The notes: generated by a model from the letters alone, not told the origin. 64,000 nucleotides of DNA from Sphingomonas oleivorans (GCF_003050615.1 NZ_NWBU01000016.1:95084-159083); one strand, 5' to 3'. Shown: positions 1 through 8,720, counted from the stretch's first letter. Numbers and translations are program-made.

Positions 1-2
1 AT

Positions 3-368
3 GGACGGACGAAGCCGACGGCGCTCAGCAGCGCCGTCACGGCGAGATTCGACCATCAGACGCCGCGCGTGATCGCCTGGATGGATCAGGCGACGCCCCG
101 GGATTATGCCGCCTTCGCGCCATTGGTGATGGACCATGCGGATGCGGGCGACGAGATTGCGCGTTCGATCGTAGAGGATGCGGCGCTCCATATCGAACGC
201 TTCATCGAGACGATCTTCGAACGCGGCGCCCCGCGCTGCGCGCTTGCCGGCGGGCTTGCATCGAGAATGCGGCCATGGCTCCGTGCCCGGACGAGCGCGA
301 TGCTGAGCGAGGCCCAGGGCGATCCGCTCGACGGTGCGCTCCTGCTGGCCGGCTATCGGCCGCAATGA
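3..368 (+). CDS. BadF/BadG-type sugar kinase, probable GlcNAc/GlcN kinase (C-terminal part)
   Basis: The reading frame is open to the window edge, so only the last 121 codons are visible and the true start lies outside. The fragment ends with a conserved ALAGGLAS stretch followed by GDPLDGALLLAG, the C-terminal nucleotide-binding and dimer region of BadF/BadG/BcrA/BcrD-family N-acetylglucosamine or glucosamine kinases. Such kinases phosphorylate imported GlcNAc with ATP in the cytoplasm. The context (nagA, a SIS deaminase, murQ and anmK downstream) fits a GlcNAc kinase. It converges with the GH84 gene, only 7 bp away. The exact substrate is inferred, and the ATP-binding N-terminus is not visible. 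Confidence 0.75.
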   Translation, partial: GRTKPTALSSAVTARFDHQTPRVIAWMDQATPRDYAAFAPLVMDHADAGDEIARSIVEDAALHIERFIETIFERGAPRCALAGGLASRMRPWLRARTSAMLSEAQGDPLDGALLLAGYRPQ

Positions 369-375
369 AGGCGGA

Positions 376-1440
376 TCACTGGGTCCGCACCTCCTCCTCC
401 GAAACGGAATAGCCGCCGTCGAGCCATTCCACCACCTCTTGCGCCGCCGGATGATCGATCGCGGCATAGCGCTCACGCAGCCTGCGCTGGGCCTCGGCCA
501 GCCGCTCAAGCCCGGCATCGTTGAGCATCATCAGATCCTCCTGCAATAGCTCGGCGAGCTGATCGCCGACCACGATGCGCGCGGCCTCGGCGAATGCGGC
601 GGCATAATCATAGTCCTCGCCGGCTTGGTAGCTCATCGGCAGGGTCAGCGCCGGTATGCAGCCGAGGATCGGCTGCATCGCCGGATTGACGGCATGTCCC
701 GAAACATGCCCGGCGATGCTTGCCGAACGCCCGGTAAATGCGCGCAGATGCAGGAAGCGCGACATTCTGGGGCCGTCATTGACGGGATAATTGTCCCACA
801 GGCAGACGGCGCGCCCGAGCCTTGCGTTGATCGCGGCAAGGCTGCCCGGCCGGATCTCGCGCGCGCAGACCTCGGCACCCGTCCAATAGACGCTGACGCC
901 CGAATCCAGCTCGCGCCCGAGCGTCTCGATATAGCGATCCGGGCGCCGGCCGAAGACCCGATCGAGCACGGGATCGTCCGAATAATAGCTGGGGCACAGA
1001 TAGAAGCGCGTGGCGCGAGAATGATCGGCGCAGAATTTCATGACATCGGCCTGGCGCTCGGCAAGGTCTGGCATGTCGCCGCGAAGATCGTCGAACAATA
1101 TTATGAGATCATCCGCGCCGATCGCGTCGAATGCCGCGAGCTTGGCAACGAGCGCCGCCCGTGTCGCGGCATCGAAATCGAGATGCGCATCGATCGGCGT
1201 CAGGGCGATCCCGAAACGCATGTCGCGGCTGCGGCACTGCGCGGCAAGCTCCGCAATGCGACCCATCTCGCCGGGTTCATGCGCTGTCCGCCATGCCCGG
1301 CGCAGGCGTGCATCGGCCTTGGGGCCATAATGATAAAAGCCATAGCCTGCCGGGCCGAGCAGCGAGATGACGGCGGCGCGTTCGGCCCAGGACCAGGGGC
1401 GGCCGAATCTGGCCTCGATGATGCCGAGTTCCGGAGTCAT
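376..1440 (-). CDS. GH84-family beta-N-acetylglucosaminidase, apparently cytoplasmic
   Basis: The protein of 354 residues resembles the catalytic domain of glycoside hydrolase family 84 (bacterial hyaluronidase/O-GlcNAcase relatives), which removes terminal beta-GlcNAc by substrate-assisted catalysis. A consecutive Asp pair in ILFDDLRGD, near residues 117-118, matches the family's catalytic aspartates. The motifs VYWTGAEV and LWDNYPVND are also typical. No signal peptide or carbohydrate-binding module is visible, so it probably acts in the cytoplasm on imported oligosaccharides. I chose the ATG at 1440 because it overlaps the nagA stop as ATGA; an in-frame ATG at 1473 also exists. It is the last gene of the SIS-deaminase/nagA/GH84 operon. 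Confidence 0.82.
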   Translation of the reverse strand: MTPELGIIEARFGRPWSWAERAAVISLLGPAGYGFYHYGPKADARLRRAWRTAHEPGEMGRIAELAAQCRSRDMRFGIALTPIDAHLDFDAATRAALVAKLAAFDAIGADDLIILFDDLRGDMPDLAERQADVMKFCADHSRATRFYLCPSYYSDDPVLDRVFGRRPDRYIETLGRELDSGVSVYWTGAEVCAREIRPGSLAAINARLGRAVCLWDNYPVNDGPRMSRFLHLRAFTGRSASIAGHVSGHAVNPAMQPILGCIPALTLPMSYQAGEDYDYAAAFAEAARIVVGDQLAELLQEDLMMLNDAGLERLAEAQRRLRERYAAIDHPAAQEVVEWLDGGYSVSEEEVRTQ

Positions 1441-2588
1441 TTGGCGGGCCGCGACGGATTTCCGGCGATCCATGTCTCGACGACCCTGCGATCCTCATCG
1501 AGATGGACAAGGTCGGCGCGCAAGCCGGGGGCGATCGCTCCGGTTTCCCCGTCGATGCGCAGGAAGGCTGCGGGATTGCCGCTCGCCATGCGCGCCGCGA
1601 CCGTGATGGGCAGGCCCAGCATGTCCATCGCGTTGCGAAGCGCGCTCGCCATGTCCAGGGCGGAGCCGGCCAATGTGCCGTCATCGCCAAGGCACATGCC
1701 GTCGGTCACCCTGATCTCCCGGCCCATCAGCTCGAATCGGGCGAGAGCCGATCCAACGGGGGGCATCGCATCGGTGACGAGCATCGCGCCGTCCGTGCCA
1801 CGGGCGGCCAATGCGATGCGGAGCGTCGCGGGATGGATATGGTGGCCATCGACGATCAGCCCGAAATGGCTCGCCCGATCCTCCAGCGCCGCGCCGACCA
1901 TGCCGGGCTCGCGGCTTCCAAGCGGGGTCATGGCGTTGAACAGATGCGTGAACCCCCGCAGCCCCTCGGCGAGCGCCGCGCGCACCTCCTCATAGCCCGC
2001 CATGCTATGGCCGGCGGAAACGATCACACCGGCCTCGCCAAGCGCACGGATCATGCCGGGCGGTGCCAGTTCGGGCGCCAACGTCAACAGCCTGATCCCG
2101 TGCGAGGGGCGCGTCAGCAGCGCGAAGGCCCGGTCGTCGATCCGGCGGAACTTGCCGGAATCATGGATGCCGCGCTTGGCCACGTTCAGGAAAGGGCCTT
2201 CGATATGAATGCCGAGCACGCCCGGCACCTGTGCGTCGATCGCCTCGTCGATCGCCGTCATCGCCGCCTCGACGATCGAAAGGTCATCGCTGATGAGCGT
2301 CGGCAGCAGCCCGGTCGTCCCGAAGCGACGATGCGCGGCGGCGATCGCGCGCACCCCTTCCAGGGTCGGCTGATCGTTGAACAGAACGCCGCCGCCGCCA
2401 TTGACCTGCGTGTCGATGAAGCCGGGAAGCAGCCAGCCTCCATCCAGCCGCACCGTCCGAATGTCTGCCGGCACATCCTCCTCGTCGGCGATGGCAGCGA
2501 TGCGATCGCCGGAAACCAGCAGCGCGGCGCCTTCGCGAACGCCACCGGGCGTCACCAGCCGCGCCCCGGCAAGAGCGACCTGCATCAT
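1437..2588 (-). CDS. nagA: N-acetylglucosamine-6-phosphate deacetylase NagA
   Basis: NagA removes acetate from GlcNAc-6-P to give GlcN-6-P in the cytoplasm. The 383 residues fit the family length. Visible motifs are FIDTQVNGGGG (57-67), the metal ligand Glu130 in HIEGPF, His194 in AGHS, His215 in THLFNAM and the catalytic Asp273 in VTDAM. The start overlaps the stop of the upstream SIS deaminase as ATGA, so translation is probably coupled; the next codon is also ATG and could be used. Its own stop overlaps the GH84 start in the same way. Expression is likely under the GntR regulator encoded at 11340. Confidence 0.96.
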   Translation of the reverse strand: MMQVALAGARLVTPGGVREGAALLVSGDRIAAIADEEDVPADIRTVRLDGGWLLPGFIDTQVNGGGGVLFNDQPTLEGVRAIAAAHRRFGTTGLLPTLISDDLSIVEAAMTAIDEAIDAQVPGVLGIHIEGPFLNVAKRGIHDSGKFRRIDDRAFALLTRPSHGIRLLTLAPELAPPGMIRALGEAGVIVSAGHSMAGYEEVRAALAEGLRGFTHLFNAMTPLGSREPGMVGAALEDRASHFGLIVDGHHIHPATLRIALAARGTDGAMLVTDAMPPVGSALARFELMGREIRVTDGMCLGDDGTLAGSALDMASALRNAMDMLGLPITVAARMASGNPAAFLRIDGETGAIAPGLRADLVHLDEDRRVVETWIAGNPSRPAK

Positions 2589-3616
2589 AGCGTGTATGTC
2601 ACCTTGTTCAGAAAGGGAGGCTGATCGGGATCATATCCGCGGGCGAAGGCCAGCGCCTCGGCAAGCCTGTAGAAACTCTGGATCATCGCGATGGGTGCGA
2701 CGACGGGATGAAGATCCGGTTCCACCGGCAGCATCCGGCCGGCGCCCGTCCGCCCCGCGACGAAGATATTCGCGCCCCGCTCGGCGAAGGCATCGATCTG
2801 CACGTCGAGCCCCTGGGCCGCGGCATCGCGGGGCGGGAAGACGAGCAGGGGAAAGCCCTCGCGGATCAGCGCCATGGGGCCATGCGCCACTTCCGCGCTG
2901 CTGAAGGCCTCGGCATGAAGGCCCGACGTTTCCTTGAACTTCAAGGCCGCTTCCTGCGCGACGGACAATGACAGGCCGCGCCCCAGGACGATCAGATTGG
3001 TCGCCTCGCGCAGCGGATCGAGTGCGACCGACCAGTCCTGCGCCCAAGCGGCGCGCAGCGTTCCGCCGATCGCGGACAGGGCCCCAAGCAGGCGGTTATC
3101 GGCGCTCCACTGCGCGACCAGATGGGCCAGCGCCACCATCGTCGCGATGAAGCTCTTGGTGGCCGCCACGCTCGTCTCGGGACCGGCATGGAGCGGCAGG
3201 AGAATGTCGGCCATATCGGCGAGCGGCGATTCGACGTCATTGACGATCGCGACCACCACTGCCCCGACACGCTGCGCGGCGGCCGCCGCCCCGATCAGGT
3301 CCGGGCTGCGGCCCGATTGGGAAATGACCAGCAGGGGCACGCCAGCGAGCTTGGGCGAGGTCGCCTCGTAAAGCGAGGCGATGGACGGCGCATGCGACAA
3401 AGTCGGCAAGCGGAGACGGGTCTCGATCAGATATTTGGCGAAAGTGGCCGCATGATCCGAACTGCCCCGCGCGATCGTGGCGACAAAGGGTGGGTCGAGC
3501 GCCCGCAACCGGGCCACGGCATCGGCCATGCGATCGGCATTGCCGGCGATCTGCCGTTCGGCGACCGCTGCCGCCTCGGCGGCCTCGATGAACATCCGGC
3601 TCGGCCCATGCGCCAT
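2585..3616 (-). CDS. nagB-II: SIS-domain glucosamine-6-phosphate deaminase (NagB-II type)
   Basis: The protein has two SIS sugar-isomerase domains and no glutaminase domain. It resembles the isomerase half of GlmS and the NagB-II deaminases that replace classical NagB in several Proteobacteria. It would convert GlcN-6-P to fructose-6-P and ammonia. Motifs include ARGSSDHAA (about residues 50-58) and ISQSGRSPD, the phosphosugar-binding loops, and the C-terminal NKVTYTL. The ATG at 3616 gives 343 residues and has purine-rich Shine-Dalgarno sequence upstream; an in-frame ATG at 3670 would add 18 atypical residues. It is the first gene of the minus-strand nag operon. GlmS-like synthetase activity is unlikely without the amidotransferase domain. 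Confidence 0.88.
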   Translation of the reverse strand: MAHGPSRMFIEAAEAAAVAERQIAGNADRMADAVARLRALDPPFVATIARGSSDHAATFAKYLIETRLRLPTLSHAPSIASLYEATSPKLAGVPLLVISQSGRSPDLIGAAAAAQRVGAVVVAIVNDVESPLADMADILLPLHAGPETSVAATKSFIATMVALAHLVAQWSADNRLLGALSAIGGTLRAAWAQDWSVALDPLREATNLIVLGRGLSLSVAQEAALKFKETSGLHAEAFSSAEVAHGPMALIREGFPLLVFPPRDAAAQGLDVQIDAFAERGANIFVAGRTGAGRMLPVEPDLHPVVAPIAMIQSFYRLAEALAFARGYDPDQPPFLNKVTYTL

Positions 3617-3674
3617 CTGCGAACCTCTTATCTCCTTCTGATGGCGACCCCTTGCCAGAATTAAAACCATTTCT

Positions 3675-3726
3675 CAATACCAGTAAGCGGATATGCGCCT
3701 GTGGTATTATTTTGGTTGCGACCACT
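3675..3726. promoter_or_regulatory. Candidate HutC/GntR-type operator cluster in the divergent nag promoter
   Basis: The 155-bp gap between the deaminase and the PP2C gene is AT-rich compared with its surroundings. It contains AATACCA (3676-3682), TGGTATT (3702-3708) and a 12-bp dyad TGGT-TGCG-ACCA (3713-3724). The last has the TGGT-n4-ACCA geometry known for DasR/YvoA-type sites. The TGGTATTA element recurs upstream of the TonB receptor at 5836. I infer that these are binding sites of the GntR protein encoded at 11340. Confidence 0.5.
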
Positions 3727-3771
3727 AAATTCTCCCGCCATGATGATCCCGCCTTTTCAGCAGGAGTCGCC

Positions 3772-4659
3772 ATGGTGGACGGGATTTATCGATCCGAACG
3801 CCGCGCCCATATTCGGGTGAAGGCCGCCCATTCGGACGCGGGCGACAGGATCAATGAAGATGTCGTCGGCTATTGTGACGAGGCGGCCTGGGTCATCGAT
3901 GGCGCGACCGGCCTGGGCCCGAGCCTGCTTGGCGTCGAGAGCGACGCGGCCTGGCTGGCCGGACTGATCGATCGGAGCCTGCGCGCGGCGTTCGCGCGCG
4001 ATCCGGAGCAGCCGACGCGCGCCATATTGCGCTCGGTGATCGAGACATGCCGGGATGCGGTGGAGCATCACAAAATGAGGCCTGGCGAGGATGCGTGCGA
4101 GCTTCCTTCGGCGGCTTTCGCGATGGTCCGCGCGACGCCTGATGGGGCGGAGATTTCCACGCTCGGCGATTGCCGGGTGGCCTATCAGGCGCCGGATGGC
4201 ACGGCCCGCCTGTTCGGCAGGACGGCCCTGACCGCGATCGAGGCCAGGACCATCGCCGAGGCGAAGCGCCTGCTGGCGGACGACCCCACGCTCGACAATG
4301 CCGGCCTCCGCGCCGGACTGGCCGATATTCTGCGCGACAATCGGCGGCTGATGAACCGCCCGGGGGGCTATTGGATAATGAGCACGACCCCCGAGGCCGC
4401 CGATCATGTCGACCAGACCCTGATCGCCGGAAGCGAAATCCACTGCGCGATCGCCAGCGACGGATTTCTGAGGCTTCAGGATCTGTTCGGCCTGCTTGAC
4501 GCGGATGCCATGCTGGCCGTCGACACTGCCGACAAATTGTCCGGGCGCCTCACCGAGCTGCGAGCCATCGAGCAGCAGGACGCGGCCTGCCGCCGCTTTC
4601 CGCGCGTCAAGATACGTGACGATGCAAGCTTCATCCGGCTGCGCTGCCATGCCGGTTGA
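3772..4659 (+). CDS. PP2C-family protein phosphatase-like protein
   Basis: The protein of 295 residues shows the scattered metal-binding motifs of PP2C/Stp-type Ser/Thr phosphatases: AWVIDGATG (about 39-47), STLGDC, CAIASDGF and a terminal RDDASFI. These enzymes use two Mn/Mg ions to dephosphorylate proteins or small phosphates. No membrane segment or signal peptide is seen. The start at 3772 has GGAG a few bases upstream; an in-frame ATG at 3652 would lie inside the regulatory region. It heads the plus-strand operon, 31 bp before anmK. No partner kinase is visible in the window. A phosphatase is unexpected in an amino-sugar operon, and the substrate (protein or sugar phosphate) is unknown. 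Confidence 0.8.
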   Translation: MVDGIYRSERRAHIRVKAAHSDAGDRINEDVVGYCDEAAWVIDGATGLGPSLLGVESDAAWLAGLIDRSLRAAFARDPEQPTRAILRSVIETCRDAVEHHKMRPGEDACELPSAAFAMVRATPDGAEISTLGDCRVAYQAPDGTARLFGRTALTAIEARTIAEAKRLLADDPTLDNAGLRAGLADILRDNRRLMNRPGGYWIMSTTPEAADHVDQTLIAGSEIHCAIASDGFLRLQDLFGLLDADAMLAVDTADKLSGRLTELRAIEQQDAACRRFPRVKIRDDASFIRLRCHAG

Positions 4660-4690
4660 AACGAGCGAAACCGGCGGGAGAAGGCCAGCC

Positions 4691-5821
4691 ATGCGCGTTC
4701 TTGGATTGATGAGCGGGACATCGCTCGACGGCATCGACGCAGCAATCATCGAAACCGATGGGGTGACGATTTCGGGCTTCGGTCCGGCAGCGACATTCCC
4801 ATATAGCCCGGCCGAACGCGCCGCGCTGGTGGAAGCGATCGCCGATGCCTTGCTGGGGCCGCCCGAAAGCGCCTGGCCCGCCAGCTTCGCCGCCGCGGAA
4901 GCGGCGATCCTCGACAGTCATGCCCGTGCCGCCCGCGCGCTGCTCGCCATGGCGGATGCCGGTGCGGTCGACCTTCTCGGCTTTCACGGCCAGACCGTGC
5001 TGCACAGGCCGGAACATCATCTGTCGATCCAGCTCGGCAACGGAGCGGCGCTTGCGCGTTCGACTGGTATCGATGTGGTAGCCTCCATGCGGCAGGCGGA
5101 CCTGGCCGCCGGAGGACAGGGCGCGCCGCTGGTCCCCGTCTATCATGCGGCGCTCGCCGATCGGATCGGCGCCGCCCGCCCGGTCGCCTTCCTCAACATT
5201 GGCGGCGTCGCGAACCTGAGCTGGATCGGCCGCGACGGGCGCATCATCGCCTTCGATACCGGGCCGGGAAATGGCCTGATCGATCAGCTGATGGAGGAAC
5301 GCGGGCTCGGAACCTTCGATGCCGACGGCCGCTTGGCGCGCAGCGGCCGGGTAGATGATGACGCCTTCGCCTGCCTGCTGGTGAATGATTTCCTGCAGCG
5401 GCGCGGGCCGAAATCGCTCGATCGATATGATTTCACGCTCGATGCGGTGCGCGCGCTCGACGCCGCGGATGCCGCCGCCACGCTCACCGCCTTCACCGCC
5501 GCCTGCGTGGCGCTGAGCGCTGCCCATCTCCCCGAGGCGCCGAGGCAGTGGATCATATGCGGCGGCGGACGGCACAATCCGGCGCTGATGGACGCGCTGC
5601 GTCTCGAGCTCGGCACATGCATCTCCGCCGACGAGCTGGGTCTTCGCGGCGATGCGATCGAGGCCGAGGCGATCGCCTTCTTGGCCGCGCGTTCGGCGGC
5701 GGGGCTGGCGCTGACCTTCCCCGAAACGACGGGCGTCCCTCATGCCATGACAGGCGGACAGCGCTTCGCCGCATCGCCGGGGGGCGCCCTGCAAACAGCT
5801 TCGGGAATGACGAAGCGATAA
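4691..5821 (+). CDS. anmK: Anhydro-N-acetylmuramic acid kinase AnmK
   Basis: AnmK hydrolyses the 1,6-anhydro bond of anhydro-MurNAc and phosphorylates it to MurNAc-6-P with ATP during cell-wall recycling. The 376 residues carry the N-terminal GLMSGTSLDGID signature (5-16), GFHGQT, NIGGVANLS, AFDTGPGN, ICGGGRHN and the C-terminal GDAIEAEAIAFLA, all in family order. The ATG at 4691 follows a GGGAG/GAAGG ribosome site. Its product is the substrate of MurQ, encoded at 10445 in the same direction, so the two steps are held in one locus. Confidence 0.96.
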   Translation: MRVLGLMSGTSLDGIDAAIIETDGVTISGFGPAATFPYSPAERAALVEAIADALLGPPESAWPASFAAAEAAILDSHARAARALLAMADAGAVDLLGFHGQTVLHRPEHHLSIQLGNGAALARSTGIDVVASMRQADLAAGGQGAPLVPVYHAALADRIGAARPVAFLNIGGVANLSWIGRDGRIIAFDTGPGNGLIDQLMEERGLGTFDADGRLARSGRVDDDAFACLLVNDFLQRRGPKSLDRYDFTLDAVRALDAADAAATLTAFTAACVALSAAHLPEAPRQWIICGGGRHNPALMDALRLELGTCISADELGLRGDAIEAEAIAFLAARSAAGLALTFPETTGVPHAMTGGQRFAASPGGALQTASGMTKR

Positions 5822-5835
5822 ACCATTTGCATATC

Positions 5836-5895
5836 TGGTATTAATTTTATTGCAATAATTGAGGCTGGATGCTCAAAAGGTATTAAATAGGTATT
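5836..5895 (+). promoter_or_regulatory. AT-rich promoter region with repeated GGTATTA elements before the TonB receptor
   Basis: The 105 bp between anmK and the receptor is markedly AT-rich. It contains TGGTATTA at 5836-5843 and a direct repeat GGTATTAAATA/GGTATTTTGCT at 5879-5900. These match the half-sites seen at 3702 in the divergent nag promoter, which suggests the receptor has its own promoter under the same GntR control. Operator function is inferred from sequence similarity only. Confidence 0.42.
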
Positions 5896-5926
5896 TTGCT
5901 GTCTGGTTGACGAACGAGGGGGGCAT

Positions 5927-8677
5927 ATGAAGATACGCCAATTCTGCCAACTGACGGCGGGCAGCGCGCTCGCACTGATTTTCGCGGCCATGCCGCAAAT
6001 GGCCGTCGCCCAGGGGATCGCCGATGCCGGCTCCGCCTCGCCGCAGCCGGACGAGGCCGTAGGCAACGAGGGCATCGTCGTCACCGGTTCGCGCATTCCG
6101 CGCACCGGCCTTACCTCCACCAGCCCTGTCGCCACCACCACGCGCGATCAGATCAAGCTCGATCGCGCGCAGACGATCGAGGATTTCTCGGTCAAGCTGC
6201 CGCAGCTCGCCGGGGGCAACAACAATAGTTTCGCGGGCAGCGACGCCTTCGGCGCGCAGACGCTCGATCTCCGCAATCTCGGGCAGAACCGCACGCTGGT
6301 GTTGATCAACGGCACGCGCGCGACGCCGTTCAGCTTCCGCAACGCCGTCGACGTCAACGCCATTCCGGCATCGCTGATCAAGCAGGTAGACATACTGACC
6401 GGCGGCGCCGCCGCGGTCTATGGCGCGGATGCGGTGGCAGGCGTCGTCAACTTCATCCTCAATGATGAATATGACGGTCTCGAAATGTCGGGAAGCTACA
6501 AGGCGGCGAATGGCGGCGGCTCGAGCTTCGGCGGCAGCCTGACGGTGGGCGGCCGGATCGGCGATCGCGGCCATGTCGTCGGCTATCTGGATTATACCCA
6601 GCGCAACATTCTGCGCGCGGGCGAACGCGATTTCGCGCTTCTCCGGGGCGCGCAAGTGCCGCCCGCCGGCGGCAACTTCACCGATGTCTCGAGCGGGCGG
6701 ACATTCTCCTTCGATGAGGGCGGCAATTTCACGCTCACGCCCCAGACGTCGAACTTCACCGCGCAATATCCGCTGATCCAGCCGCTCAAGCGGTATAATG
6801 CCTCGCTCTTCTTCAAATATGATCTGCTCGACCAGGTCGAGCTCTACGGCCGGGGCATGTTCTCCAACGTACGGACGACGGGATCGAGCCGCTCAGGCTC
6901 GCAGCCCGTGTTCGTCAACGAGGTCGTCGGGATCAACGAGAATAACCCCTTCCTCACCGCTCAGATTCGCGACCGGCTGACCTTCGTGAACGGCGTCGCC
7001 CAGGTGCGCGTCAACCGCAGCCTCGCGGAGCTCGGCATCATCACCGCCGATACCGAGCGGGATAGCTATCAGGGGCAAGTCGGCCTGCGCGGGGAAATCA
7101 CGCCTGCGATCCGCTGGGACACTTATGGGCAATATGGCCGCGTTTCGGAAAAGACGACCATCCATGGCGACGGCATCCGAAACGATGCGAGCGGAAAGAG
7201 CCGCTTCGCCGCGCTCGTCAATTCGGTGGATATTTTCGGCCCCGGCGCCACGGGACTGGACGCGCTCGAAACGCAAATCCAGAGCAATAATCGCATACGC
7301 GAGCAGATTGTCGGCGCGGCGACGATTTCCGGCGACACGAGCGACGTCTTCGCGCTGCCGGCCGGCCCGGTCGGCTTCGCCCTCGGCTATGAATATCGCA
7401 AGGAAAACGGACGGATCACCAATGATGCGGCGCTGACCCTCGGTCTCAGCTATCGGCAGGGCACCGAAACGCCGCTCGACGCCTCGTTCGACACCAATGA
7501 ATTTTATGGCGAGCTGCTGGTGCCGGTGATCCACGACACCTTCCTCGTCAAGAAGCTCACGCTCGAGGCAGCCTATCGCACGTCGGACTATTCGAACGCG
7601 GGCAGCTACGACACCTACAAATTCGGTGCGAACTGGATCGTCAATGACAGCCTGCGCTTCCGCGGCACGCGCCAGACCGTCATCCGCGCGCCCAATCTGG
7701 GCGAATTCGCCGGCGCCACCGCATCCATTCCCTTCTCCAGCCTGGTCACGGTGCCGCGACTTGCGCCACGCTATGCCGGCGATCCCTGCGTGCTGGGCAC
7801 GGGCGATGCCGAACAATGCGCCCGCTTCGGGGCGCCGCCTCCCGGCTCCTATGATTCACGCAGCGCCGCAAATCTGCGCGGCAATTATTATTTCGGCGGC
7901 AACCCCGATATCCGGCCGGAAAAGGGCAAGACCTTCACGATCGGCACGGTGTTCACGCCCGATTTCATCCCGCGGCTGAGCCTGACGGTCGATTATTATG
8001 ACATCAACCTGCGCGACGCGGTCGGCCAGATCCAGCCGGTCGATGCGCTGACGAGCTGCTACATCAGCAATCCGACGGCGGACAATCCGCTCTGCGCGGC
8101 GGTCTCGCGCGATCCGGCCACGGGTTTCATCCGCGATGGCTTCCCCATCGATCGCAATCTCGCGCGCATCAAGCAGCGCGGATTCGACATCGGCCTCACT
8201 TACTCCCACGACATGCCGTTCGGCCTGCCCGGAACGGGTCTGACCTGGTCCTATCAGGGCGCGATCGTCACCCATTATACGATCCAGCGCAACGAAGTGC
8301 TGCCGGTCGTGAGCTGCAAGGGCCGTTACGGCTTCGCCTGCTCGAGCGATGCCGTGTCGCTCGTCGCGCCGGATTATCGGCATCGAGCGTCGGCGACCTG
8401 GAATTTCGAGGATTTCCTCGTCCAGTTCGGATGGCAGCGCATCGGCGAGGTCAAGGACAGCGCACTCGGCAGCAATGCTACGATCAAGGCCCAGAATTAT
8501 TTCGATCTGAACGCGTCGATCCGGCCGATCGACAAGGTGACGGTCAATGTCGGCATCGACAATGTCTTCAAGAAGAAGCCGCCCCTGCCGACCAATTACG
8601 GCCCGTTCAATACCTATCCCGACACCTATAATGTGATCGGGCGGACGTTCGGCATATCGCTGACGGTCCGGCAGTAA
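5927..8677 (+). CDS. TonB-dependent outer-membrane receptor, probable amino-sugar or muropeptide importer
   Basis: This 916-residue protein has a signal peptide ending near AVAQG (about residue 29). A plug domain follows, beginning at EGIVVTGSRIPR, with LRNLGQNRTLVLINGTR and GGAAAVYGADAVAGVVNF, and then a large beta-barrel. There is no extra N-terminal STN domain, so it is not a sigma-signalling transducer. It is flanked by anmK and a sodium symporter under a shared candidate operator, so it probably brings GlcNAc oligosaccharides or anhydro-MurNAc sugars across the outer membrane. The C-terminus is TVRQ rather than the usual terminal aromatic residue. The substrate is inferred only from context. 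Confidence 0.88.
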   Translation: MKIRQFCQLTAGSALALIFAAMPQMAVAQGIADAGSASPQPDEAVGNEGIVVTGSRIPRTGLTSTSPVATTTRDQIKLDRAQTIEDFSVKLPQLAGGNNNSFAGSDAFGAQTLDLRNLGQNRTLVLINGTRATPFSFRNAVDVNAIPASLIKQVDILTGGAAAVYGADAVAGVVNFILNDEYDGLEMSGSYKAANGGGSSFGGSLTVGGRIGDRGHVVGYLDYTQRNILRAGERDFALLRGAQVPPAGGNFTDVSSGRTFSFDEGGNFTLTPQTSNFTAQYPLIQPLKRYNASLFFKYDLLDQVELYGRGMFSNVRTTGSSRSGSQPVFVNEVVGINENNPFLTAQIRDRLTFVNGVAQVRVNRSLAELGIITADTERDSYQGQVGLRGEITPAIRWDTYGQYGRVSEKTTIHGDGIRNDASGKSRFAALVNSVDIFGPGATGLDALETQIQSNNRIREQIVGAATISGDTSDVFALPAGPVGFALGYEYRKENGRITNDAALTLGLSYRQGTETPLDASFDTNEFYGELLVPVIHDTFLVKKLTLEAAYRTSDYSNAGSYDTYKFGANWIVNDSLRFRGTRQTVIRAPNLGEFAGATASIPFSSLVTVPRLAPRYAGDPCVLGTGDAEQCARFGAPPPGSYDSRSAANLRGNYYFGGNPDIRPEKGKTFTIGTVFTPDFIPRLSLTVDYYDINLRDAVGQIQPVDALTSCYISNPTADNPLCAAVSRDPATGFIRDGFPIDRNLARIKQRGFDIGLTYSHDMPFGLPGTGLTWSYQGAIVTHYTIQRNEVLPVVSCKGRYGFACSSDAVSLVAPDYRHRASATWNFEDFLVQFGWQRIGEVKDSALGSNATIKAQNYFDLNASIRPIDKVTVNVGIDNVFKKKPPLPTNYGPFNTYPDTYNVIGRTFGISLTVRQ

Positions 8678-8684
8678 TCCGGCT

Positions 8685-8720
8685 GGTGGGGGCGATATGG
8701 CACGCCATGTCGTCCCCGCC
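8685..8720 (+). terminator. Strong intergenic stem-loop after the TonB receptor
   Basis: Two arms (8685-8701 and 8704-8720) can form a stem of up to 17 pairs, including three G-U wobbles, with a very tight loop. No U-run follows, so it may be a transcript-stabilising hairpin or an attenuator that lowers read-through from the receptor into the symporter gene rather than a classical terminator. Confidence 0.4.
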
